Positions 17,546-26,567 are shown, numbered from the stretch's first letter. The stretch is DNA of 64,000 nucleotides from JAAFHN01 sp031421855 (GCA_031421855.1 JANOPN010000078.1:1-64000); one strand, 5' to 3'. Program-made: numbers and translations. Notes: generated from the sequence alone by a model not told the origin.

Positions 17546-17856
17546 GTATCGATCTGACAGCCGCACAAAGCCAAGAGGTTTGTCGCATCTTGCGCAGCGT
17601 GCTGTCGCAAAACACAGGCGGTCAACCCCTGCAAGCCTGGGTTTTTGGCTCAAGGGCGACAGGGCGAGCGCGCCCGTTTTCTGACCTGGATGTGTTGATC
17701 GTTAGACCTGAGGGCTTGAGTTGGCGTGAACGAGCTGACCTTGCTGACGCTTTAGAGGCCAGCGACCTGCCGTTTCGCGTAGACATCGTTGAGGCAGACC
17801 GCGTGAGTCAAGGCATGATTCAAAGAGTCATGGCCGAGCGACAAGTGCTGCTTTGA
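17542..17856 (+). CDS. MNT-type nucleotidyltransferase (antitoxin partner)
   Basis: A 104-residue minimal nucleotidyltransferase. The catalytic pattern GSx10DxD is complete (GSRATGRARPFSDLD, about residues 35-49), with a further acidic residue in FRVDIVE. It is translationally coupled to the HEPN gene. The family uses ATP to modify Tyr near the HEPN active site, neutralising the toxin; this activity is inferred from the pairing. Confidence 0.88.
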   Translation: MSIDLTAAQSQEVCRILRSVLSQNTGGQPLQAWVFGSRATGRARPFSDLDVLIVRPEGLSWRERADLADALEASDLPFRVDIVEADRVSQGMIQRVMAERQVLL

Positions 17857-17975
17857 TGTGGCCGGGCTGGGAGCTGCGGGCGGCACGGGGCCGCTGTGAC
17901 CGCCCGAGAAGTCTGAGGGTTATCCCGCCGTACACTGTCAAAGAGGCCCAAACGGCTTTGCAAGCCATTCTTGTG

Positions 17976-18032
17976 AATGTTTGACCCATTGGTCACCGGA
18001 TTCATTGGGTTTGTTGCTATTGTTTTTGCATA
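17976..18032 (+). repeat. Short interspersed element, copy d
   Basis: Core CCCATTGGTCACCGGATT followed by CATTGGGTTTGTTGCTATTG. It ends about 15 bases before the start codon of the MFS gene at 18047 and occupies most of its leader. Confidence 0.88.
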
Positions 18033-18046
18033 GTCCGAGATCACTC

Positions 18047-19213
18047 ATGAATCGCAACCTTTGGCTGCTGACCTTTTGCCAAGGTTTGTTTCTCACCAAC
18101 AACGTCACTTTCATCGCCATCAACGGCTTGGTGGGTTTGAGTTTGGCTCCTTTGGGTTGGATGGCGACATTGCCCGTCATGGGCTATGTGCTGGGTGCTG
18201 CGCTGAGCACGTCGCCGGTGTCGGTCGCGCAGCGGGTGTTGGGGCGGCAGCGTTCGTTTCAGCTCGGTGCCTTGGTGGCATTTGGCTCGGCTTTGCTTTG
18301 CGCCTACGCCGCGATCAACCAAAACTTTTGGCTGCTGTGCGCGGCGACACTGGTTGCGGGGTACTACAGCGCCAACGCCTCGTTGTACCGATTTGCCGCC
18401 GCCGAGCTGGCCGCGCCTGAGTTCAAGGAGCGGGCGGTGTCGTGGGTGTTGGCAGGCGGTTTGCTGGGTGCCGTCGCCGGGCCAAATTTGGCCAAGTACT
18501 CGCGCGACGCGATGACCACGCCATTTGCCGCCGCGTATTTGGCGCTGGCTGGTGTGGCGCTTTTGTCTTTGCTGTGCTTGAGTTTTGTGCGATTTGCGCC
18601 CGCGCCGCCAAAAGTGGCAGGCAGCAGCGGCGGGCGACCGCTGTCAGAGATCATGCGCCAGCCACTGTTTGTGGTCGCTGCATTGGGCGGCTCGCTGGGC
18701 TACGGCGTGATGAATTTGCTCATGGCCGCTACGCCGATTGCGATGCAAAACTGCAACTTGCCGTTTTCAGATGCGGCTTTGGTGCTCGAGTGGCACGTCA
18801 TTGGCATGTTTGCGCCCGGGTTTTTCACTGGGCATTTGATCAAACGCTACGGCGCGGTGCCGATCATGTCGGTCGGTGTGGTGCTCAACTTGGCTTGCAT
18901 CGCAATCGCGCTGACAGGGGTTGAGCTGCATCAGTTTTTGGCGGCGCTGTTTTTGCTGGGTGTTGGGTGGAATTTTCTGTTCACCGGCGCGACCACGTTG
19001 GCGCTGGGCGCCTACCGGCCCGAGGAGCGTGACAAAGCGCAAGGTGCGTTGAATTTTTTCCAGTTCGCCACTTTGGCGTTGTCGAGCTTTGGCTCGGGCG
19101 TGTTGGTTACGACCCAAGGCTGGACGTGGCTCAACTTAGGCTCGCTGGTACCCGTGGCCATCACGGCAATGGCACTTTTGTGGCTTGTTCGTCAGCAAGG
19201 TCGCGTCGCATAA
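18047..19213 (+). CDS. Major facilitator superfamily transporter
   Basis: A 388-residue transporter with about 12 hydrophobic helices. The start MNRNLWLLTFCQGLFLTNN at 18047 is chosen because the longer upstream frame runs through the interspersed repeat. The family-typical GYVLGAALSTSPVSVAQRVLGRQR loop (quoted from it: SVAQRVLGRQR) lies between helices 2 and 3. No substrate can be assigned; closest in style to YbfB/AraJ-like uncharacterised MFS proteins. It stands alone, with yidB-like following on the same strand. Confidence 0.85.
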   Translation: MNRNLWLLTFCQGLFLTNNVTFIAINGLVGLSLAPLGWMATLPVMGYVLGAALSTSPVSVAQRVLGRQRSFQLGALVAFGSALLCAYAAINQNFWLLCAATLVAGYYSANASLYRFAAAELAAPEFKERAVSWVLAGGLLGAVAGPNLAKYSRDAMTTPFAAAYLALAGVALLSLLCLSFVRFAPAPPKVAGSSGGRPLSEIMRQPLFVVAALGGSLGYGVMNLLMAATPIAMQNCNLPFSDAALVLEWHVIGMFAPGFFTGHLIKRYGAVPIMSVGVVLNLACIAIALTGVELHQFLAALFLLGVGWNFLFTGATTLALGAYRPEERDKAQGALNFFQFATLALSSFGSGVLVTTQGWTWLNLGSLVPVAITAMALLWLVRQQGRVA

Positions 19214-19276
19214 TGATGGTGTCGGTTTGAGTCGGTTTGGCGAATCCTTCGCCAACCTCAAGCTTGGAGTTTGGTC

Positions 19277-19696
19277 ATGAATTTACTCGGAAGCGTGCTC
19301 GGTGCCGTGCTCGGCGGTGGTCAAGCCAGCAACAACAGCAACCCCATGGCGGCCGTCCTTGGCTCTCTGTTGTCAAACGACGGCGCGCAAGGCGGTTTGG
19401 GTGGTTTGGTTGCTAAATTTGGCGAAGCGGGTTTGGGCAACGTCGTTCAAAGCTGGATCGGTAAGGGAGAAAACCTGCCGATTTCTGCTGACCAAATCAG
19501 CCAGGTGCTGGGCAGCGACGGCTTGGCCAACATCGCGCAACAACTCGGGTTAGGAAACGGCGACGCGGCAGGGCAACTGAGCCAAATGCTGCCAGGCTTG
19601 ATCGATCAACTCACCCCCAACGGCAGCGCGCCTTCAGGCGGCTTGGGCAACATGGGTGACTTGGCCGGCATGTTGGGCGGTTTGCTCAAGCGTTGA
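19277..19696 (+). CDS. YidB-like (DUF937) protein
   Basis: A 139-residue Gly/Leu/Gln-rich protein of the YidB type: MNLLGSVLGAVLGGG at the start, GEAGLGNVVQSWIGKGENLPISADQISQVLG (its core QSWIGKGENLPISADQI is very characteristic) and a glycine-rich end. Function in the cell is not established for the family. The ATG at 19277 is preferred to a TTG two codons upstream. Confidence 0.9.
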   Translation: MNLLGSVLGAVLGGGQASNNSNPMAAVLGSLLSNDGAQGGLGGLVAKFGEAGLGNVVQSWIGKGENLPISADQISQVLGSDGLANIAQQLGLGNGDAAGQLSQMLPGLIDQLTPNGSAPSGGLGNMGDLAGMLGGLLKR

Positions 19697-19704
19697 ATTG
19701 AGTG

Positions 19705-19724
19705 AGTGCGCTTTTCAGCGCACT
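19705..19724. terminator. Short hairpin between yidB-like gene and lipase
   Basis: AGTGCGC (19705-19711) and GCGCACT (19718-19724) form a 7-bp stem with a TTTTCA loop, followed by TTTGG. It lies between convergent genes and overlaps the last codons of the lipase; a weak bidirectional terminator. Confidence 0.55.
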
Positions 19725-20599
19725 TTGGCTGGCTGGTGTTGCTTTGCCTGAAGCTTTGCCAGCCAGTGGCCCAGCACCGCAAACACTTTCGCGCGGTCGG
19801 GCTCGTTGAATATCTCGTGGTACATCGCGGCAAAGCACTCGCCTTCAACATCGGCGTTCTTTGCGGCTTTTGCAAGACTCAAAAATGATTTGCTGCCGCA
19901 GGGTTTGACCAATTTATCGTCACCTGCGTAGAGCAGCAAGGTTGGGGTTGTCCAAGTCGCCGCCGCCTCAACCACTTTGGGGCCCGTTACTGCGATGTAC
20001 AGGCCAAGCCGAGCCGAGATTTTGTTGTGAACCAATTTGTCGTTCACATAGGCTTTGACGACTTCAGGATCGTGGCTGATGAATTCGGGTTTGAGGCCAT
20101 TTGCCACCCGGAAATTTGGCGCAATTTTGGGCACGATCGCGAGCAAAAGCCGCTGGACCAGGCTCAAGCCAGGCTCAAGCGCCGGCGACGACAAAACCAG
20201 CGCATGCAACGGGCGCACCTTTTGGCGCACGAAATCAGCTGCAATCAAGCCGCCCATGCTGTGCCCCAGCAAAATCACCGGCATTTTTTCGCCCCACACC
20301 CGGCGAGTGTCGTCCACCAACTCGGCCAAGTCGTCGAGCATGCGGTGGTCGTTGGGCAGTCCGCCTCGGGGCCCGCCCGATTCGCCGTGTCCATACCAAT
20401 CCATCGCCCGCACCGCGAACCCCCAATCGTTGAGTTGAAGCGCCACATGGGCGTATCGCCAACTGTGTTCACCCAGGCCATGTGCGATGAGCACGACCGC
20501 GCGCGGTGATTGCCCTTCGGGCAGCGACCAGTCGACCACGGCGACGTTTTCGCCGTCGCTGGCCGTGAGTCCGAATTGGCTGATGACTGAATCGCTCAT
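19715..20599 (-). CDS. Alpha/beta hydrolase, monoacylglycerol lipase-like
   Basis: A 294-residue serine hydrolase of the lysophospholipase/monoacylglycerol lipase group (Hydrolase_4). The oxyanion region VVLIAHGLGEHSWRY, nucleophile elbow GHSMGG (about residue 117) and late LLLYAGDDKLVKP (Asp) and YHEIFNEPD (His) complete the triad. No signal peptide is seen, so it is probably cytosolic. Downstream is a weak terminator; upstream is a MITE-like copy. Confidence 0.9.
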   Translation of the reverse strand: MSDSVISQFGLTASDGENVAVVDWSLPEGQSPRAVVLIAHGLGEHSWRYAHVALQLNDWGFAVRAMDWYGHGESGGPRGGLPNDHRMLDDLAELVDDTRRVWGEKMPVILLGHSMGGLIAADFVRQKVRPLHALVLSSPALEPGLSLVQRLLLAIVPKIAPNFRVANGLKPEFISHDPEVVKAYVNDKLVHNKISARLGLYIAVTGPKVVEAAATWTTPTLLLYAGDDKLVKPCGSKSFLSLAKAAKNADVEGECFAAMYHEIFNEPDRAKVFAVLGHWLAKLQAKQHQPAKVR

Positions 20600-20668
20600 T
20601 TGCTAGGTTGCTGGTATGCAGTATTTGACTGGATGGCTGCTACTTTGGTTTGTCAAATCCGAGACTCT

Positions 20669-20772
20669 CAGGACTCACGCAAAATCGCTCCAGCCGCGTT
20701 GCAACTCCTAGCTGTGCTATTCGCACTGTCGTCGTCGCCGCGCCTTGCTGGGACAATTTTGCGTAACTCCTA
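20669..20772 (+). mobile_element. MITE-like element, GGACTTACGC type, copy 2
   Basis: A 104-bp copy with ends CAGGACTCACGCAAAA and TTTTGCGTAACTCCTA, flanked by ACTCT direct repeats (20664-20668, 20773-20777). It lies in the intergenic space between the lipase start and the recG stop. Confidence 0.9.
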
Positions 20773-20864
20773 ACTCTGTCGAGACTTTAGCGGCAGAACT
20801 GACAACGAAGTCGATCGTTGGGGTTGTGATCGCGAAAGATATCGACAAATGCCACATTAGTTGC

Positions 20865-22985
20865 TTAAGCGGCCAACAATTCAGCTTTGTTTCCCATCCA
20901 GCGAGCGATGTGTGCATGCGCTGCCTCGGGGTGATGGGTCAGCATGTCGTGTGCGGCGCTGCGCGCCCAGTTGAGCAAGGTCAAGTCGGTGGCCAGGTCG
21001 GCAAATCGAAGCAAGGGTGCGCCTGACTGGCGCGCGCCCAAGAACTCGCCCGGCCCACGGATGTCGAGGTCGCGCTGGGCGACAGCAAAGCCGTCATTGG
21101 TTTGGGCCATGACTTTGAGCCGCTCGCGCGCGACCTCGCCCAAGCGCCCGCCCTCGGGCGTGCCGTACAAGAGCACGCAGGCCGATGCCGCCGCGCCGCG
21201 TCCCACGCGCCCACGCAGCTGGTGCAGCTGGCTCAACCCAAACCGCTCGGCGTGCTCAATCACCATCAGCGACGCGTTGGGCACATCCACCCCGACTTCA
21301 ATGACCGTGGTGCTGACGAGCAGGCCCATTTGCCCCGACTCAAAGAGCGCCATGACGGCCTTTTTGTCAGCCACCGCCATGCGCGAATGCAACAAACCGA
21401 CCGTCACGCCGGGCAGCGATTCGCTGAGTTCGGCGTGTGTGGCGGTTGCGTTGCTCAAGTCCAGCGCTTCGCTTTCTTCAATCAATGGGCAAACCCAATA
21501 AACCTGGCGACCCTGGCTGATTTGCCCGCGAATGCGCTCAACCACCTCGAGCTTGCGCGACTCGTTGAGCAGCTTGGTCAGCACAGGGGTGCGACCGGGC
21601 GGCAATTCATCAATCGTCGAGACATCCAAGTCAGCAAACACGCTCATCGCCAAGGTGCGCGGTATGGGCGTGGCGGTCATCATCAACAGATGCGGCTGCT
21701 GGGTTTTGGATGCGTCCACGTCAGTGCCCGGTGAATGCATTTTTTCGCGCAACGCCAAGCGCTGGCGCACCCCAAAGCGGTGTTGTTCGTCAATGATGGC
21801 CAAGGCAAGTCGCTTGAACACAACCTTGTCTTGCACCACCGCGTGGGTGCCGACCACCAAGTGGGCCTCGCCACTTTGAATCATTTCTAGCGCGAGCCGC
21901 CGATCCTTTTTGCCCTGCGAGCCGGTCAGCCAAGCGATTTTCACGCCCAGCGGCTCAAGCCAGCCAATTAGCTTGCGAAAGTGCTGCTCGGCCAAGATCT
22001 CAGTCGGTGCCATCAGCGCACACTGCCAACCGGCATCAATGCACTGGGCCGCTGCGATGGCCGCGACAACGGTTTTGCCGCTGCCCACATCGCCTTGCAA
22101 CAAGCGGTGCATGGGCTGTGTGCGCTGCACGTCTTCAACAATTTCGCCCACCACCCGCGTTTGCGCTTGGGTGAGCGCAAAGGGCAAAACGGCACGCAAT
22201 TGAGCCAACACCCCCAAAGTGGCGGGCGCGTTGACGCTCAAGCTCGGCGCGGTCAGCCGCTGACGCTCGTGGCGGGCTTGGGCTTGGCTGAGTTGTTGCG
22301 CGAGCAACTCCTCGGCCTTGAGCCGAACCCAGGCCGGATGGGTTTTGTCTTCGAAAGTCGACAGGGCTACATCGGGTGTTGGGTTATGCAAAAATAATAG
22401 CGACAAACCCAATGGATACCGAGACCGAAGGCCAATTTGATCTAAAAATAGCTCAGGAATCGTCTCATCAAGCGCGCCGCTGGCCTGCGCTCGGGCCAGG
22501 CCTGCCAACACCGCGCGCCTGAGCGGCAGTTGGCCCAAACCGGACACGGTTGAGTAAATCGGCGTCAGCGATTGTGGCAAGGGTGCGCCCGCGGCTTTAA
22601 AGCTCGGATGAATCATTTCGCAGCCATAAAAGTTGCGTTTGATCTCACCGCGCAGGCGAACCATCGCCCCAATCGCCAGCGTTTTTTGGTGCGACGGGTA
22701 AAAGTTCAGAAACCGCAGCCGACAGACCTCGGTGCCGTCGTCGACCGTCACAACCAGTTGGCGGCGGGGTCGAAAGGTGACCTCGCTGTCGGTCACGGTC
22801 GCTTCAAAATGCGCCACATCGCCGTCTGCCACATCGGCCAGCTGCAACAGGCGGGTTTCGTCCTCATAACGCAGCGGCAAGTGCAAGGCCAAGTCGATGT
22901 CGCGCTCGAGTCCAAGCTTGCGCAGGCCCACATCCAAGGCGGTGCGGGTTTTTGGGGCGGCGGGTTTTTTGGTCGGTGCGGGCAT
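20865..22985 (-). CDS. recG: ATP-dependent DNA helicase RecG
   Basis: RecG remodels stalled replication forks and Holliday junctions. The 706-residue product has the N-terminal wedge/OB domain, then the helicase with Walker A LLQGDVGSGKTVVA, DEQHRFGV (DEQH box), MTATPIPRTLAMS and the C-terminal QLRGRVGRG. The ATG at 22985 is chosen over a TTG six bases upstream. Residues about 179-200 (QIGLRSRYPLGLSLLFLH) are encoded by a copy of the interspersed element and have no counterpart I know in RecG. It is divergent from queA with 17 bp between starts. Confidence 0.97.
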   Translation of the reverse strand: MPAPTKKPAAPKTRTALDVGLRKLGLERDIDLALHLPLRYEDETRLLQLADVADGDVAHFEATVTDSEVTFRPRRQLVVTVDDGTEVCRLRFLNFYPSHQKTLAIGAMVRLRGEIKRNFYGCEMIHPSFKAAGAPLPQSLTPIYSTVSGLGQLPLRRAVLAGLARAQASGALDETIPELFLDQIGLRSRYPLGLSLLFLHNPTPDVALSTFEDKTHPAWVRLKAEELLAQQLSQAQARHERQRLTAPSLSVNAPATLGVLAQLRAVLPFALTQAQTRVVGEIVEDVQRTQPMHRLLQGDVGSGKTVVAAIAAAQCIDAGWQCALMAPTEILAEQHFRKLIGWLEPLGVKIAWLTGSQGKKDRRLALEMIQSGEAHLVVGTHAVVQDKVVFKRLALAIIDEQHRFGVRQRLALREKMHSPGTDVDASKTQQPHLLMMTATPIPRTLAMSVFADLDVSTIDELPPGRTPVLTKLLNESRKLEVVERIRGQISQGRQVYWVCPLIEESEALDLSNATATHAELSESLPGVTVGLLHSRMAVADKKAVMALFESGQMGLLVSTTVIEVGVDVPNASLMVIEHAERFGLSQLHQLRGRVGRGAAASACVLLYGTPEGGRLGEVARERLKVMAQTNDGFAVAQRDLDIRGPGEFLGARQSGAPLLRFADLATDLTLLNWARSAAHDMLTHHPEAAHAHIARWMGNKAELLAA
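22386..22450 (-). repeat. Short interspersed element, copy e, inside recG
   Basis: On the coding (minus) strand: GGCCTTCGGTCTCGGTATC then CATTGGGTTTGTCGCTATT. It is translated in frame within the N-terminal domain of RecG, just before the LHNPTPDVALST stretch, adding about 20 residues without disrupting the gene. Confidence 0.88.
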
Positions 22986-23002
22986 GGACAATCGCTGATC
23001 AT

Positions 23003-24148
23003 ATGCAAGCCAACGTCAGCCTCAACCCTTTGACTGGCCAGCCGTTTGTGCTGTCCGACTTTGACTACCAACTGCCCAGTGAGCTGATTGCGCAACACCC
23101 CGCGCCCCAGCGCAGTGGCTCGCGGTTGCTAGACGCCCGCGCGTCAAAATGGGTCGACCGAAGTTTTCGCGATCTGCCCAGTTTGCTCAACCCCGGCGAC
23201 TTGGTGGTGTTCAACGACACGCAAGTCATCCACGCGAGGCTTTTTGGCCAAAAATCGAGTGGGGGCGCGGTTGAGTTATTGGTTGAGCGGGTGCTGGCAG
23301 ATGACCGCAACACGCCAAACCAAGTTGTTGCTCACATGAAAACCAGCAAAAAGCCCCTAATTGGTGCCACGCTGACCATGTTGGACAAGGCGGGCCGTGC
23401 CGCGTTCAGTGCCACCTTGCTGGGGCGCTGGCCCGACGAAGACGGTGCCTTGTTTCGGTTCGCCTTCAGCGCCGAGCCGCATGCGCTCATGGCTGCGCAC
23501 GGGCATGTGCCTTTGCCGCCTTACATCAACCATGCCGACAGCGTGGACGATGCCGAGCGCTTCCAGACGGTTTTGGCCAAGCACCCGGGTGCCGTGGCTG
23601 CTCCGACAGCCGCGCTGCACTTTGATCAAGCCGTGCTCGATGCGCTCGACTGCGCGGGCGTGCAACGAGCCTGCATCACCTTGCACGTGGGCGCGGGAAC
23701 CTTTCAACCGGTGAAAACCCAGCAAATCAACGAACACGTCATGCACAGCGAGCGATTCAACATCGATGCCGCAACCATCCAGCTGTTGAGTGGTCACCTT
23801 GCGCGCCGATCCGCCTGTTTGCAAAGCGGCCAGCCCGCGCCCAAGCTGGTTGCGGTGGGCACCACCAGCGTGCGGGCGCTGGAGAGCTGGGCCAACATGG
23901 GCTGCCCCGTGCCCATGGGCAACGCGGCCATCAGCGGCGACACGCGCATTTTCATCACGCCGGGCTATGCGTTCAAGCTGATCGACGTGTTGATCACCAA
24001 TTTTCACCTGCCCAAAAGCAGCTTGATGATGCTCATCAGCGCATTCGCCGGACACGAACACATCATGGCGGCGTATGCACATGCGATTCATTCACGCTAT
24101 CGGTTTTTCAGCTACGGCGACTCGATGATCCTCAGCAAAAAGAGTTAA
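23003..24148 (+). CDS. queA: S-adenosylmethionine:tRNA ribosyltransferase-isomerase
   Basis: QueA transfers and isomerises the ribosyl group of SAM to preQ1-tRNA, making epoxyqueuosine. The 381-residue product has FDYQLPSELIAQHPAPQRSGSRLL (core SELIAQHPAPQRSGSRLL), DLVVFNDTQVIHARLFG, ITLHVGAGTFQPVK and the C-terminal FHLPKSSLMMLISAFAG. The ATG at 23003 is used; the longer open frame overlaps recG's start. The usual partner tgt does not follow within the window. Confidence 0.96.
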   Translation: MQANVSLNPLTGQPFVLSDFDYQLPSELIAQHPAPQRSGSRLLDARASKWVDRSFRDLPSLLNPGDLVVFNDTQVIHARLFGQKSSGGAVELLVERVLADDRNTPNQVVAHMKTSKKPLIGATLTMLDKAGRAAFSATLLGRWPDEDGALFRFAFSAEPHALMAAHGHVPLPPYINHADSVDDAERFQTVLAKHPGAVAAPTAALHFDQAVLDALDCAGVQRACITLHVGAGTFQPVKTQQINEHVMHSERFNIDAATIQLLSGHLARRSACLQSGQPAPKLVAVGTTSVRALESWANMGCPVPMGNAAISGDTRIFITPGYAFKLIDVLITNFHLPKSSLMMLISAFAGHEHIMAAYAHAIHSRYRFFSYGDSMILSKKS

Positions 24149-24408
24149 ACGGTATCAAAAGTGTGGCAAAAGCGCTACTTTGACCTAAATATCACCGCAA
24201 ATATCGCGTCTTCCCCCCTGAACGAGGGATGGTGCGCAGCGTCGGGCGGGCTTATGCTCGGCTCAGAGCGACGCAACACGGTCAGGGTTTGCCCTAGTTT
24301 TTTAGAAACTGTGTCAACCAAAGCATGACTCACGCGGTTACGCAACTTCACACCGGTATGACTTGGTTGATTGCCACGTTCCATTCAAATTCATCACAAA
24401 GGCCCGCC

Positions 24409-25557
24409 ATGCGACACCCAGTCATCAAAGCAACCACCCTCGCGGCACTCGTCTGTGTGGCCTTGGGCACCCTACAAACCCAAGCAACGGCGCAAACCAT
24501 TGACCGCATGCGCCTCAGCGACGGCGAATTGACCTGCTTGCAGATTTACACGGAAATCAAGCAAATGGAGATCATCCTGGCCGGCGGGGCATCAGCGGAT
24601 GCACCTGTTGCCTTTGCAGCGCCCGCACCGGCACCCCAAGCAGCGGCCCCCAACGCCGCCGCCGCGAATAACTTACTCGGCGGCCTCTTTGGCGCGGCAC
24701 AACAAGGCGGCGGGGGCGGCGGCAACACCGCCAACGCCTTGGCTGGTTTGTTTGGTCAAGCAGCGGGCAATTCGGGTGGCGGTAACAACAACCAGCTCGC
24801 CGGGCTCTTTGGCGCCCTAACCGGTCAAGGCAACAACGCCCAAGCGGCCAACCTCACCGCCCAGCAACAACAGCAACTCAACACCGCTGGCAACCAACTC
24901 AACCAAGGCATGAATCAGTTGATGACTGATCCGCGCCTCCAAGGTGAAATGCAGCAAGCCATGGGGCAGGCTCAAGCCATCGCTTTGAATCAAGCCCAAA
25001 CCGCCAATGGCGACCAAATCCGCCAAATGATGCTCATGAGCGGCGACCCCCGCGTGCGCGCTCAGGCCAATGACCCAGCAGCAATTGCACAGGTGCAAGC
25101 GGCACTGCGCAGCCCGCAAACTGCGGCCGCACTCCAAGGCGCAATGGCGAACCAAAACCTCGCCGTTGCCATGGCCAATGCTCAGCGCGCTGGCGTGAAC
25201 ACGGGCAGCATGCAAGCCGCCGCTGGTTTGCTGGGTGGGCTTCAAGGCATGACGAATAACGCCGCACCGGCCGCTGGCGGCTTGGGCGGCTTGTTTGGCA
25301 ACATTGCGCAAGCGCGCGGCGGCTCGGGTGGTCAAGCGGCAGGATTGTTGGGCGGCTTATTCGGTGGTGGTGGTCAAGCCGCTGCTCCGGTCGCTGCGGC
25401 CGTGGCCGCACCCGTATTCGCGCCAGTGGCCGCGCCAGTGGCTCGAGCGCCTGCGGGTGGCGGCGCAGTGCGCAGCGCCCAAGCGCAAGGGCGCAAAGAT
25501 CACCTCACTTCTTTATTCCTCACCAAAGGCTGCAAACTCTCCGAAGTTGCACGCTGA
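24409..25557 (+). CDS. Secreted Gly/Ala/Gln/Asn-rich protein, paralogue 1
   Basis: A 382-residue exported protein of unrecognised family. After a signal peptide (residues about 1-28, ending TQATAQ) come a conserved head, IDRMRLSDGELTCLQIYTEI, a long low-complexity middle (NNLLGGLFGAAQQGGGGGG, repeated GLFG units, Gln-rich helices with NQLNQGMNQLM), and a conserved tail, GRKDHLTSLFLTKGCKLSEV. Head and tail each hold one Cys. The next gene shares exactly these two ends. Start at ATG 24409; a longer frame opens at 24325 but lacks a signal start. Confidence 0.7.
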   Translation: MRHPVIKATTLAALVCVALGTLQTQATAQTIDRMRLSDGELTCLQIYTEIKQMEIILAGGASADAPVAFAAPAPAPQAAAPNAAAANNLLGGLFGAAQQGGGGGGNTANALAGLFGQAAGNSGGGNNNQLAGLFGALTGQGNNAQAANLTAQQQQQLNTAGNQLNQGMNQLMTDPRLQGEMQQAMGQAQAIALNQAQTANGDQIRQMMLMSGDPRVRAQANDPAAIAQVQAALRSPQTAAALQGAMANQNLAVAMANAQRAGVNTGSMQAAAGLLGGLQGMTNNAAPAAGGLGGLFGNIAQARGGSGGQAAGLLGGLFGGGGQAAAPVAAAVAAPVFAPVAAPVARAPAGGGAVRSAQAQGRKDHLTSLFLTKGCKLSEVAR

Positions 25558-25623
25558 TTGAGTCCCTATCCCTCGCTGTCACGCTTCATCAACCTGCCTC
25601 ACTTCTTAACCAAGACTTAAAAC

Positions 25624-26211
25624 ATGTCAAAACTCTCTACCCTTCGCACCCTTGTCGCGCTTGCTGCCCTGTCAGCCTGCGCATTGGCTCAGTCTCAAGG
25701 CATTGAGCGCGTCAAAATGACCGACAACGATTTGAGCTGCCAGCAAATCTTCACCGAGATCAAGTTCATGGACACCGTGATCAATGGCACAGCCGCCGCG
25801 CCCGGCGCTGGTGCTCCTGCCGCCGCTGCGTCTGACGCAGGCTCGGGTATTGCTGGTCAAGTGGCCGGTGCCGCAGCCCAACAAGTGCTTGGTAACGTCG
25901 CCGCTCGCAGCGGCTTAGGCGGCCTCTTTGGCGGCGGCGGTGGCAACACGGGCGGCGGTTTGGGTGGTTTGTTCGGCGGCGGTGGTGGCGGCGGCGGCGG
26001 ACTGTTCGGCAACGTGCTGGGCCAAGTCGCCCAAGGTGCGGTCGCTCAACAACAAGCTGCCGCAGCCCAGCAAGCCCAAGCAGCTGCAGCCCAACAAGCC
26101 GCAGCTGCCCAGCAAAATGCAACCCTCGTGCCCCAGGCACAAGGCCGCAAAGAACACCTGACCGGCCTGTTCCTTGGCAAAGGCTGCAAGATGAGCGAAA
26201 TCAAGCAGTAA
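25624..26211 (+). CDS. Secreted Gly/Ala/Gln-rich protein, paralogue 2
   Basis: A 195-residue exported protein in tandem with the previous one (66 bp apart). It has a signal peptide (about residues 1-24), the head IERVKMTDNDLSCQQIFTEIK, a middle of GLGGLFGGGGG runs and Ala/Gln helices, and the tail GRKEHLTGLFLGKGCKMSEI. The match to paralogue 1 is confined to head and tail; the middle is free low-complexity sequence of half the length. Function unknown. A strong terminator follows. Confidence 0.72.
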   Translation: MSKLSTLRTLVALAALSACALAQSQGIERVKMTDNDLSCQQIFTEIKFMDTVINGTAAAPGAGAPAAAASDAGSGIAGQVAGAAAQQVLGNVAARSGLGGLFGGGGGNTGGGLGGLFGGGGGGGGGLFGNVLGQVAQGAVAQQQAAAAQQAQAAAAQQAAAAQQNATLVPQAQGRKEHLTGLFLGKGCKMSEIKQ

Positions 26212-26234
26212 GCTTCTTCGCCCGCTGACTTTTT

Positions 26235-26277
26235 GGCCAACGGCCATGCATGTGCCTCCCATGCATGGCCGTTGGCC
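26235..26277 (+). terminator. Intrinsic terminator after the paralogue pair
   Basis: A perfect 18-bp inverted repeat (GGCCAACGGCCATGCATG at 26235-26252, CATGCATGGCCGTTGGCC at 26260-26277) with a 7-base loop, followed by GTTTTGGGG. It lies 24 bases after the stop of paralogue 2. Confidence 0.88.
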
Positions 26278-26298
26278 GTTTTGGGGGCAAATTCCAGA

Positions 26299-26360
26299 CA
26301 AATATCCCGTTGGTCACCGAATCCATTGGGCTTGCTGCTATAAAAACAGAAGTTATTGCA
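26299..26360 (+). repeat. Short interspersed element, copy f
   Basis: Core CCCGTTGGTCACCGAATC followed by CATTGGGCTTGCTGCTATA. It lies in a 356-bp gene-free stretch (26212-26567) that otherwise holds the terminator at 26235 and about 200 bp in which I see no gene or clear signal. Confidence 0.88.
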
Positions 26361-26567
26361 GCGATTACAATTTAGCCATGGGTCTGCAGTTCACCCAGGC
26401 ATTGCCCCAAACCACTTGATTGGTTTGCGCTGAACCTGTCAAGTTGGTTTTTCCTTCGCCTTTTTGGATGTCTTCCCGATGTCCGCAACGTGAGCGTCGG
26501 CAAGAGGGCAATCACCGGGCGGGCAGCCATTGCCTGAGTGTTCGTGTTGCGGTTTTTGGAGTTCTCC

